Shown: one piece after another, positions 45,288-56,217 of the stretch
Numbering within the stretch: the first letter of the stretch is position 1
Layout: every line of letters begins with the position of its first letter
Assembly (NCBI GenBank): GCA_950295325.1
Contig: OX485807.1
Coordinates: forward strand, 23,223,666-23,287,665
Reading direction: 5' to 3'
DNA: 64,000 bases
Source of the DNA: Polytrichum commune
Lineage: Eukaryota > Streptophyta > Polytrichopsida > Polytrichales > Polytrichaceae
The notes under the pieces: generated by a model
Seen by the model: only the letters and a program-made list of their open reading frames with translations
What the model was told of the DNA's origin: nothing
Databases searched by the model: none
Position numbers and translations under genes: made by a program

Positions 45288-47734
45288 AACCTGCTAAATT
45301 TGTACTATCTCACACATGTGGAGATATAATTTGGAAAAAAGGCTGAATGATCATTAGTATACCTTGAAATCTGTAGTAGTCATTTCAATTCGAGTACCCT
45401 CATATCTCCCACATGTGTAAATGGTAGCCTAGCTAGTTTAGGTGGATTTTGCTTGCATGGCATGGGATTTTCCTCCAATGTGTAGGATTGGAAGATCAAG
45501 GCATCAATTGTAGGGATTTTGCAAAGATTGTAAATGTGACTTTGAGACACATGTGGCTGGCTTGTTCCCTAAGACCTCAAGGTTTCTAACTGTGTTATCC
45601 AACACAACTTTTATTCGTTGGCTCGTGTTGCTTAATGACATGTAATTGCAATCTTTTGTTGTTATTGTTTAGTGTTTTGCTTTGCCCGGACTTCAGTGTG
45701 ACCCTGAACCCTAAACCCTAGTAAATGTTTGTTTCTCTTACTCTGTACATGTGCTTCTAACAAGAATTCTACTGTATCATATACTTTAAGGAATGGGGGC
45801 AATCAGGGGAAAAAAATACATATAAGTAATATAGGGTACCATAAAATCAACCATCCAAGAATTTATAATTACCAATAGGGTGCAAATAATCACAACAATT
45901 TACCATTATTTCAAAAATTAGCATCCGTTATAATCCTTTCTCATAGGTAAATAGCCCCCATTTTAATAGATCATTATCGCAGGTGTATGCAAAATATACA
46001 AGGGAGTGCCCCCCCCCAAGGTACCTAAAATTTATAATTTTTTAGAGGTAATATATGATGGATAATATATGCCATATTGGGTTATAATTCACTTAATGCC
46101 CTATAATACAACAAATCCATTTAGACTCTTTATAAACCATACACCATGTGGGATATATTATCTTCATGATGATAGTGGAGCCTTTGTGGGTTGTTTGTAC
46201 CATTATGTGTGTAATGACAATATTTCTAAAGCCTAAGTTATTGAACCTTAGAAATTAATATGATCATGAATACAAAAGCAACTACCATTCGAAACTCAAC
46301 GGTTACTAGTGTTAATTATTCCTTGATAACTTAGTCTTAGTTTTGGCACTCAAATTGTTAGAAATATCTCTGTCTTTAATCTTAGGATTTCACCTTTTAA
46401 AAAAAAAATACTTCAATTTGTTATAATAAATCAAGGGGTTGAAACTTTACCCCTTCATAATTTGTAAGTAATTATATGAACCCTTAAAACACCATGAATT
46501 AGATAATTATGTAATTGGATGGTCCATTTAATGAATTTGGGCCATCAAAATAACCCCCTGCAATAATACCCCTTGGTCGCACGCATGTATACCTTGACAC
46601 ATCCTAAAGCCTCCAATAATACCCCTTTTCACACTCATGTTAGTTTGTACATGGTATGCAGAGTGGACCACCCAACCCCTTGGGTATACCACCATTCACC
46701 TTATAAGAGTATCCTTAATATCATTATGAATTCGGTATTTTGCACATGTTAGTAGAGAGAAAGGCAAGATGAATTCAATTCAATGCTACACTGATGTAAA
46801 AAAAGAAGTTCCAAATATATTTAAAATAATTCGAAGTGTTGTGTGATAAGTTCGTAATGCAAGCCTAGTCATTGTCCAGGCCCCTGGGGTTTTTTTTTTT
46901 TTTTTTTTTTTTTTTTCACCTTATTAAAATCAAGTACAAAAACTTTCTATGCAAATATGTATTCTAACAAATCATACACCCTTACCTTTTAAGGTTATGT
47001 ATAGAGAGTATAACTGATCTTTAGGTAAAACATGATTAGATCTAAGTTCATAATAATAACATGTTGAATCTTATCATAAGATCTTATAATAGGATTATAA
47101 GGTACTAAGGTCCTCCAATGAAATGTGCAAAGTTCATTATTATAGTGTTATAGTAGTTGTCTTGATTGTATTTTCATTATTCAACATTTAATTATATAAA
47201 TTTAACACCAAAAATATTTTATTTTAAAATTTTTCATCATGTCTTAGTAGCATAATAACATTCAAGTAATCACTAAGGATTCACATATATCTCCCAGAAA
47301 ATTCAAGTATTTTAGAAGTGTATTGATGGATCCGCCCATAGAACTGAAGCAACCAATAATTCATATTTTGAAAATATGTCCAATTTTACTTAAACACGTC
47401 ATAGATGCCAAAGGCCTTTACATTGCAATCTTCGAAAAAACTTTAGTTCAAGTTTTAGGAATTAGGAGGTCAAAGGTTTAGGGTATTCTAGGAATAATAA
47501 TTATTTTGCAACCTAGCTCTTTTTTTTGAAAGTTTTGTAAATTTATTAGTTAAAAGATATCTTTATTATCATGTGAAAGAATCATGCAAAGGGTAGTAAG
47601 GTACCATAGAGGGGCTCTCTATTCCAACACAAAAGAATTTATTTTTCCTCAAATTTTGTCACATGTCATGCTCACATTAGCCACGACCCACTTGTATCCC
47701 ACGTGGAAACTACATTCCAACACATGTGAAGATG
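45288..47734. other. intergenic; repeat fragments and a 27-bp T run
   Basis: Contains the short telomere-like run (45702-45720), a small piece of repeat G (46600-46680) and an uninterrupted T run at 46890-46916, which could be the tail of a reversed retro-insertion. No gene. Confidence 0.4.
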
Positions 47735-48135
47735 GAGTAGGGAGCCCTCTACAGTATGCATGTGTTATTTGGTTACATTCCCATTACAATTGTTAATTGG
47801 ACACATGTATTTATTTGTGTGTGGTTTGGTGATGATCAAAGAATAAACATTATAAAGACACAATTTTAGAAGTGATTGTCCTATGCCTTCAAATTTTATT
47901 AAATACTCCACACCTAATAATGATCACAACTGGAAAGACCTAAGTATTCAATCAAGGTGTCAATGAACATGCACTTCTAATAACTAGCAATAAAGGGAGG
48001 CCTAGTTTTCAATCCAATTTTTGCCAATGTCATCATGCATTTGCAAATGCAACATGTTAGGTTTGTCTTGTGAATCTAATTCACGGTAAAGTTAGAGGAC
48101 ACAAAAAATGAACTAAATAACAATCACCCACATAA
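47735..48135 (+). repeat. dispersed repeat D, copy 2 (uninterrupted)
   Basis: Continuous counterpart of 11470-12665, with the shared words listed there. 48136-48734 holds nothing recognised. Confidence 0.5.
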
Positions 48136-48734
48136 CTTACAGAGGATGTTCCCACCTTGGGAAACTAATCCCATGCCCACACTAGGGCCAATCACTACTC
48201 CTCAACAACATGAGGAGACTCTCTTGATAGGGAAAGTTCATCTCTTTCTGAAATTTGCTGTTACCTGTAAGGTTTTTTCTCCCTAGTCTCATAATAACCT
48301 CGTTGGATGTGATGTACTATAATTTCTCCTGTTCATTGCATTACATACAAGACAAAACTCCTATCAAGATGGAAATTCTCCCTATATTGTGGGCCAGTCT
48401 CTGGTCCTAGTGTGGGAATGATACAAGTACACACCTAGGAATGACATCTTGAGGCCTACAATGGCCTCAAGTTGGACCTTCAAGGGTTGAAAACAATAGA
48501 GACAAACAAGTTGCTGTAAAGTTACAGCATATAAAGCCCTAGCTAGGCGGTCTGTGGCATGCCTCATACCCTTTGGAGTCTGGTCCACATCATTCTTCCC
48601 ACCTTTCAAAATTGTTTCGGGTTGTTTCCTTGTCATTGCGATCATAAAATATAGTATCCGGTGGCATTGCAGTAAAATATGCATGCAATCCCTCAAAGCA
48701 ATTGCCAAATTACTCATTTCCATGATCTTTAGTA

Positions 48735-49122
48735 ACTACACTAAATATGATATGTAGTGCCACCAATTCTAGATGCCTTGCTCAATACTAATTGTAAACC
48801 ACGGTGCAGTGTCACCAACACCAAATGTTAGCCCCACACTATTTGTCATTCCTTGTAATTTTTGTGTGTGGGCATTAACAGATCTACAGTTGTTGCAGTT
48901 ACTGTCACTTACCAAGTGATTTTTCATCCAAATTTCAATCATCCATGACAATATTTCATCACAAGTTGCTGACAAGAGAAGGTAAGGGGTATGGCCAATG
49001 GATGAACTCATCCACCATCCATGACAATATTTGTTGACTTATTCATAAGAAGTGTGATCTGACAAAGTCATGGTAGTGACATAAAATACCATATTATGAC
49101 ACTACATATCATGTTTTGTGTA
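48735..49122. mobile_element. MITE family F, copy 2
   Basis: Left end ACTACACTAAATATGATATG, continuing TAGTGCC; right end TGACACTACATATCATGTTT, continuing TGTGTAATT. About 390 bp, non-coding. Confidence 0.6.
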
Positions 49123-49414
49123 ATTTCCAATGTCAGTAACTGAATAATTTGTCAATGGGTGCCATCAGAATGCCGCTGTCATGGTGCTATGTTTTGGTCA
49201 ACTCGATCATCTGAAAATCTGATGCACAGAATGTTGGGTGCACATGAATGCATCTGCCATGCTTGATTTTTGCCGATTTTATGTGCTAAGTTCCGTTGAC
49301 CACCACGTGTGTGAGCAGCTGATTGATCGGAAGGAGGAAGCGTGATCCTGAAGCTTTAACTTTAATCTTTCCCGGCAAAAGTGAGGTCGACTCGATGATG
49401 ATCGATGGACCCCG

Positions 49415-49955
49415 ATTGTAGCACAGAGTACAGACCAGCTTTTGAGAAAGTATGGCTTCGTGATTTGGTGGGCGGAGAGATTGAGTCAAAGTAGATGATG
49501 AACTGAGTTCAGAGAATGAAGATGAATGGAGAAGTTGAAGAGCTGTGGAAAACTTGCTGGAGAAGTCTGATGGGATTGCATCATCGGGATTCTGATGACT
49601 CGTGTTCCTTAGAGCAGCAGCGGTCAGCAGTCAGATGATGTGGAACTCCACGGTTCAAGATTCTAGATGGACAGTATTGGAATTTGAAATCCAGCAAAGA
49701 TTAGCACAGGACAGACCCGCTTTTGAGAAGGTAAAGGCCTCGTGATTCGGTGGACACAGAGATTAAGGCAAAATAGTAGATGATGAACACAGATGCTGCG
49801 ATGCACTCGCTGGCTGAAGATGAATGGAGAAGTAGTTTAGGAGTTGTGGAAAAACAAAAGTATAATAGGATTGCATCATCAGGCTTATGAATCGTGCTCC
49901 TTAGAGCAACAGCGGTCATGAGTCAGATGATGTGTAAATCCACGGATCAGCACTA
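49415..49955. repeat. tandem duplication, period about 281 bp
   Basis: Units 49415-49695 and 49696-49955 share TAGCACAG, CAGCTTTTGAGAA/CCGCTTTTGAGAA, CTCGTGATT(C/T)GGTGG, GAAGATGAATGGAGAAGT, GGATTGCATCATC, CCTTAGAGCA(G/A)CAGCGGTCA and GTCAGATGATGTG. No open frame persists through both units. Confidence 0.8.
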
Positions 49956-51286
49956 TTTTCATACGTAATGGTCCTCGTTGTTCACCAATATTCACTTGCT
50001 TCCGAGTAGAAGACTAGATGTGGCCGAATATAATTAATCCTCGAAGTGTTTAGGTGATCCCTGCACACGTGCTTTCGAATGTATAGAATGGTCCCCGGAC
50101 ATTTAGAAGGTGCTCAAATTCCAGGTGGCTCAACTTTCCAGTACAGGATCTTGTGATCAGGAAATATCTTCTTGATTTCTTAGTTGTTAGAGAATCGAAA
50201 CCCTAAACTCGAGACTCCTTTACAAAAGCTGTTCAAGATTTGGAAAACGTTATAGGTTTCAAGGTCCGGGTAGATTGTTACTTCAATCGACGACCTCCTC
50301 TAGTTGTCCACTGTTGTTGGTCAATACCTGCATCCCTCAGACAAGGACAGGAGACATCAGAATACTAGTTCTGTTTTAGTCAACCATCCCATGAGCCCTG
50401 TTTCCAGACCTTGTTAAGTGAAATCAATGTATAGTCACCTCAAGGATAGCGTGAGGCACCTGATTCAAAGTTATTCGTAGAAGATCAGTATCAGACTGCG
50501 AACGCTACGACGAGTATAAGATCAAGTTCAATTCGATTTTCTTTTGGTTCAATGTGGCTAATCTTGATATTGTGCCGTGACTGCTCCTCTGCAGGACTTC
50601 ATAGCTATTTGCAACTATTTGCAGCTGTGTCAGGGTGTTGCAAGAGCGCAATAGGAAGTTAAACGCAAGGGCCAAAAGTCTAGTGAATGTAGGTCGGCCA
50701 GATTCGGCCATCTTTCCGTGGTATTTTAACCAGAAATGCATCCACGGTATCCCGTAGTAACCTCCCGAAGCTTCAGGTTCCATCATTAACCGAACAAACT
50801 ACTCAAAAGCGTACGAACTGGAGGTATATTGAGTGGAATATTACCGACGCTGTCCTCGTTAAAATCTGATGTAAGTTAAACCGACTACTGATGAATCGTG
50901 TTATGCCGACTTGCTTCGCCTCATAATTGGTGGCTTGGCTTCCGACAAGGTAGTCTGCAAGTTTGTTGCATCCATACGTGGAATCGTTTTATCATTTATG
51001 TCAGATCCATCGGTATATTGTTTTCATTGTTCTGATAAACCTGAGGCGTACTACCCCGGCCGTATTAATCTTCTTGGGGGAGTAATGCTTGGGCCTAGAC
51101 TTCTAAATTTCACTTCCTTTCTCTGCCTGATCATCCTGTTGTGTAAATCGGTATTGTCTGCACCAGGCTGTGCGTTGTGTGAAGGTCACGGTCGTCACCG
51201 CTGAGTTCTTGAGAGAGACTTTCATGCGAATCTGAATTCGAACAAAAATCGGTATGAAAATAGATTGCTCAATTAGTATACCGATT
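49956..51286. other. unassigned, slightly GC-richer DNA
   Basis: Two frames of 93-97 codons (50505-50786 minus; 50911-51204 plus) have no recognisable motif, no splice partners and no repeat match. The region may be old unique sequence. Confidence 0.3.
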
Positions 51287-51511
51287 AATGAACGGGGTGA
51301 ACCGACCGCTAGTTACAGATGGACCGATTGAGTTTGAGAAATAAGCGGTTGAAGTTCAAGACTTCAGGAACATTACCCATCATTTTAGAGGAATCTATGG
51401 AATATACTCCAAATTGATAAAGAAAAACTGACAGATCACAAGATGTAACCGGTTGGACTTTGAAACACTAGGATCTCGACCGATTTTGCCCAAAAATATC
51501 CCCGGACATTG
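51287..51511 (+). mobile_element. MITE family B, copy 5
   Basis: AATGAACGGGGTGAACCGAC at the left, TTTTGCCCAAAAATATCCCC at the right, with AGTTACAGATGGACC and TGTAACCGGTTGGACTTTG inside. ATACC words flank it but a full 9-bp duplication is not clear. Confidence 0.8.
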
Positions 51512-51897
51512 ATACCTTGATACCGATGTTGAAATCAAGTAAATTGTATACTAAATATGTGCAAATAGGATGCCCGACGCTAAGTTATCCATATTCCACA
51601 ATATCTTGGACATTTATTACTACAGTAACTAAAAACAGAAAAATGTGTCTTTAGATTGTAGTTGCCATACGGATTGATAAATAGAGGTAAAAGGTTTTGC
51701 AATTTAATTTTGACCCAAGACAACCTGTTCGCAGAGGCAACCTATTTGTAATGACAACCTAATAATTTGCACACATTGTTGTGAAGGTTGGGGCGAACCA
51801 ACCTTTATACTAGTACCTTGGAGGCAAGGCTGCAGTCATTCAACAAGGAACCAATGGATGGGTTGATTCGGCCTCTCCCATTGTGAAGGCCATACAT

Positions 51898-52216
51898 GTT
51901 TGAAAATAGTTTTGAAACTAAGATTGGCGAGCAAAGGTAAGAATTTTAGCCTTGACATGTGTCTAACCTTGAGGAGCTTGGTTTCCATGTTAGCCACTCT
52001 TTTATTAGGTACAAACGTTCATTTTCAACTCCGATCCAAGACATGGGTTGAATGCAAGGCTTACAACCTTTGCTTTTAATTGGAGTTGAATACGGACAGT
52101 TTGAGGCCAAAAGAAAAAAAACCAGGGACCAACCTTGAAACCAAGCTCCTTGAAGCTAGGCAAATGTCAAGGCTGAAATTCTTTTACCTTGACTTACCAA
52201 ACTCCATTTGAAAACT
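51898..52216. repeat. long imperfect hairpin (about 95-bp arms)
   Basis: The left arm (51898-52003) has GTAAGAATTTTAGCCTTGAC and GAGGAGCTTGGTTTC. The right arm (52125-52216) has GAAACCAAGCTCCTTGAAG and GTCAAGGCTGAAATTCTTTT. The loop of about 120 bp carries a smaller dyad (TTCAACTCC / GGAGTTGAA). It lies between the inverted MITE B copies 5 and 6. Confidence 0.75.
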
Positions 52217-52289
52217 GGCCTTTTGAACGCACTGTGTGGCCTCCTCCTCTTCAGTATAGTTTACATGGTCAGTTTAACTATATCAGCCC

Positions 52290-52510
52290 CAGTGTCCGGG
52301 AGATTTTTGGGCATAATCGGTTGAGATCCTTAGTGTTTCCAAGTCCAACCAATTGCATCTCAACATCTTTCTGTATTAATGGATTAATCTGAGGTATATT
52401 CTCAAAATTCCTCTAAAATGATGGGTAAATTTCCTGAAGTCTTGAACTTCAACCGGTTATTTCTCAATCTCAACTGGTTCATCTATAACTAGCGGTCGGT
52501 TCTCCACGTT
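52290..52510 (-). mobile_element. MITE family B, copy 6, inverted
   Basis: Starts CAGTGTCCGGGAGATTTTTG and ends near CGGTCGGTTCTCCACGTT. Internal words as in the other reverse copies (AAGTCCAACC, GAGGTATATTC, TTCAACCGGTTATTTCTCAA). Confidence 0.8.
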
Positions 52511-53478
52511 GCTCCTGCCGCGACCTCCCTGGCCAGCCCCACACATTTTAAGGACGGTGCCATAAACATTTGTTCCCCAGGTATGAAACTCGCGGTAGAT
52601 TCCGTAGTGTCGAACCTACTTACTTGACAAATTCATTCTAGTAAAGTATGGGTCAGTTACACTGTGGATAAAATTTCTTGAAAGGACGTATGTATTTGCG
52701 ACACGTTGCAAGATTAGGTAAAATCTTTAAAAGCTGCGAGCTATTGTAGTGAAGGTTGATTTACCTTCCTGTCAGCCTCTTTAAGTTCTAAACTGCAGCA
52801 CTACGCGTATGCATGATTGACATAGTCAGCCTTGTCTGAAAACTTCTTCCAGAGCTTGCCTTTCTTAAGTTGCTTTAATTGAGGTCTCTTGGAAGTGCAA
52901 GTGTGAAAAACGGCTGGCGAGTTACCACCCTCTTTTGTACTGCAGGTTAGTATTTGATGTTGTGCTCATTTTGTTCGGTGACTTTTCTCCTCCGCAGACC
53001 ACCGACATTCGAAATCTTGCAGGTCAAGCTAACTGATCCCCCTATCGAAGCTGGAATGGCACCCCTATTGAAGCGAGCTCTCTTCCCTTTGTCTCCTCTG
53101 TCTGCGAGTCTGTTTCTCTCTAGACTTTCGTTTCCTATATACTGTCCACATGTGTACACCTTCTTACGAGCCTGCTGGGCAGACGCATTCGAAATTTTAT
53201 TTCACTGATTCTTTTGAGGGCAAGTTCCAAGTGCCATTTTCAGCCCTAGAAGCAGATACAGGAAGAGGTTCGCGAATGGTGAGTTTGCTTAATTGATGGA
53301 TGTTCCTTGCATCGATGTAGAATTAGGTCAGGCAGGGTCATACCTCTCACGGAATCCTAGTGTTCGGAGGTCTACGTATGCAAAAATTTCTGCACGGTTG
53401 GCAAAATTACTGATCGCCGGGGCGGAAGGACAAGTGACATGCTGCTTGACCACTCGGGCCAATTGAATTGCTCTGGAG
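52511..53478 (+). promoter_or_regulatory. upstream region and probable 5' leader of the GARP gene
   Basis: The segment 52950-53290 is pyrimidine- and GC-richer than its surroundings and ends in AATG/GTGAGT, a good 5' splice site, suggesting a leader exon followed by an intron before the coding exon at 53479. TATA and start sites cannot be fixed from sequence alone. Confidence 0.4.
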
Positions 53479-56217
53479 ATGCACCATGTGGAGAAACTTG
53501 AGGGATCTTGGGATGGGAGCTCCTATAAGAAGAAGTCTAGTTCAAGCGCAGAAAGTTTACCTGCTGGATATTGCTCCTCAGAGCACAGCCCAATGAACAG
53601 CACCGCTACATACAGCAGCGCCCCATCTAATTTGGGAACGAGGAGACCTGAGACTCGACGGTATGTTCGGTCGAGAGAGCCTCGACTAAGATGGACACAG
53701 GATTTGCACCAAAGTTTCGTCCGTGCCATTGAACAACTTGGTGGGCATGAAAGTGAGCACGCTTCGATGCATCTTATTCAACTCCCTTTGGCGCTTTAAT
53801 TTGTTTGGCAATATGGTGCTCTGCATTTTCCTTCTGCTCTAGAAATACAGGGGGGTGCGATCCTTGTTTAACGTGTTGCTCAAGATATGTAATGTCGGTA
53901 CAATCCTGTTCATCAACGATCTTGTGATCCTCCATTATGCTGAATTAATCTTCCAGACGCGGAAAATACCAGTGCATACTTCAGCGGCTTTAATTATTCG
54001 GATTGCATGAATCATGTCTTAGTTTGTCAGACTTTTGATATTTTGTACGAACTTTTCTTTTCAGTTGGAGGAGATTCATATAAAATGGAAGATATCTGTG
54101 CGTAGTGCTTTTACATCTTGAAATTTTTAGAGCAATTGTATCAACAATCAATGACTCATAGATTGATCTTTCTTGGCTTGCTACTTACGCAGGAGCCACA
54201 CCAAAAGCCATTCTACAATTGATGAATGTTAACGGCCTCACCATTGCACATGTGAAGAGTCACCTCCAGGCAAGTATCCATGAGTAGCTCTAGTGTTGGT
54301 GTGTAACACAAGTACAAACTCTCATATCGCTAATTAATCAATGTGTGATGCGTCATTAATAGAGTAAGATTTCAACATTTCAGTTGAACTTCGTGGAGCA
54401 CTGAGTGTTTGTAGTCCGGAGTATGCATGCCGAGTGATGTAGTCCGGAGGTGGACGTTTGTGTCGGTACATGCACTAAATACTCAAATATGCATCCTCTT
54501 GGAAGTACATTCTCAACCTCAATTCTGCAGAAGGCTTCAGCTTAAATTCTAATATGCATGACGTAGTCAATGGAGTTCTAGTTGACCGATGTGTAATTGG
54601 ACATTGTGTTTATTTCTACAGATGTTCAGAAGTCCTAAAAGCGGGAAAAGTACTGGCCAACAATCGATTGGTAAGCCTCTTCCCTCATCCCTTATGCATC
54701 CCTTGCTTAGATCTAATCAGAGTACAACAATCATTAATGCGTTTATACATTTGGTTTCAGACAATGCACAATGTTGATTGACTGTTTGTGAGGATGCATA
54801 AATTAATTCGTTCATTGAAGTTGTATCCTAGCGAAAGACCAAAGAAACTCAAACTCTTCCCGAGCGGTGAAATAGATGGTTCACACTTAAGTTGAGAACC
54901 GAATATTCAAATTACAAACTATGCTATGCAATACTTACGAATACGTGATATTGTACTTTGCACTTAAGTACGGTGGGTTTCGCAATTAGCGATCGAATGA
55001 ATCCAACAATTCAACGCATAATGTGCAAGGATCTTCAGTTGGATTATAAATGGAAAAATCAGGGGACCCTTTCGAGACTGATTCAGCAGTTTTGTGGTAC
55101 AGGTATCAGCTCACTAGTTCCTGAGTCCACAACTCGAAGTATACCTGAGTCCTCTTTAATGGAGCAAAATTATCATGACTTACTCTCCAAAAGCAATGCA
55201 GCACCTAAAGCTTTGGATTTAGAAGCAGCTGGGCAATATGGAGGATTGGATTCTGAGACATTTAAAGATGTCTTTCCGACCATTTGGAAGATGGTGGAGG
55301 TGCTGGAGAGGCCCACCAAATCGCAGATGCAGGTACGTAAGGCACGTCTGGTGCATTGCTGCACATAGTACTTTCTACTTGCCAAACTTGCTCTGTGCAT
55401 GTACTACCGGAGAGAGCGCTCTATTCCATCTTTACTAGTGCCGGAATATAGTTTCTACGTGGGATTCAGCTGTTCCCAACCGACGTATGAATGACACGTG
55501 GCGGTAGACTCTGTTTGGTTGCTTAAGTTCTGGAATAGAGAGCCCTCGACGGTAATTATAATTATTTGTAAGTACATATGCATTTTCATTGTGAAGAAGT
55601 CGATGCCTCAAACGCTCAGTCCGGAGATCCTAGCATTGATGTAGTGAATGTCGGGCTCTTCGATCTATGTCATTTGGTTTGATTTGAATGATTGATTAAT
55701 TTGTACAAGCGACTTGCAGAAAGACACTAGTACCAACACACCGAATCAAGTCGAGCAACGTTCACTTGCAGAGGGAACCGACATTACGATGTACGACACT
55801 GCCGAGCTGGTGGCCCACAATTTATTGTCGGCTTGCCGAGAGCGCAGACTTCTCGAAATCGAAGACATGCATCGGTCACAACAGGTCCCGGGCGAGGAAC
55901 AAAATGTGGCCACTAGAGAACGTGCAGACGATGATCAGATTGTCACCGCATTCTCTGATCTTTTCCCCACCACACCGACGTCTGCCCACATGGACCATCA
56001 TGCTCGAGGCATCATGTCAAATGTTATCTCGCCACAACGTGCTGATGCAGACAGCTGCATACCCTTAGACCTGACCATGTCGGTGGGCATTCCTGACTCA
56101 TCAACCATACAACTTTCAGAATTCCCTTCACGGCCGGAGCTGACGACGCTCGACCTAACAGGGAAATTAAGTGGGTCACCACCTGACCATCCGTCACTCC
56201 CGCAACTAGGCTTCTGA
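53479..56217 (+). CDS. GARP (G2-like, MYB-related) transcription factor, complete
   Basis: Exons 53479-53752, 54193-54269, 54622-54670, 55103-55332 and 55720-56217 (stop TGA). Phases fit at all junctions, giving 375 aa. The GARP DNA-binding domain spans about residues 68-121: PRLRWTQDLHQSFVRAIEQL, then GGHERATPKAILQLMNVNGL, then TIAHVKSHLQMFRSPK. This is the B-motif type with SHLQM(Y/F)R seen in the At2g38300/At2g40260 and MOF1-like clade; it is less like KANADI. Such proteins are nuclear and bind DNA through a single MYB-like helix-turn-helix. The 67-residue N-terminus is Ser-rich. The C-terminal two thirds are low-complexity and acidic with an LDLTMSVG motif, compatible with an EAR-like repressor motif (LxLxL-type only loosely). 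Intron 2 starts with GC rather than GT (CAG/GCAAGT), a recognised minor donor class. Confidence 0.9.

Noticed and set aside
50505-51204. Two 93-97-codon frames as candidate genes
   Set aside because: No start context, splice partners, domain motif or second copy supports them.
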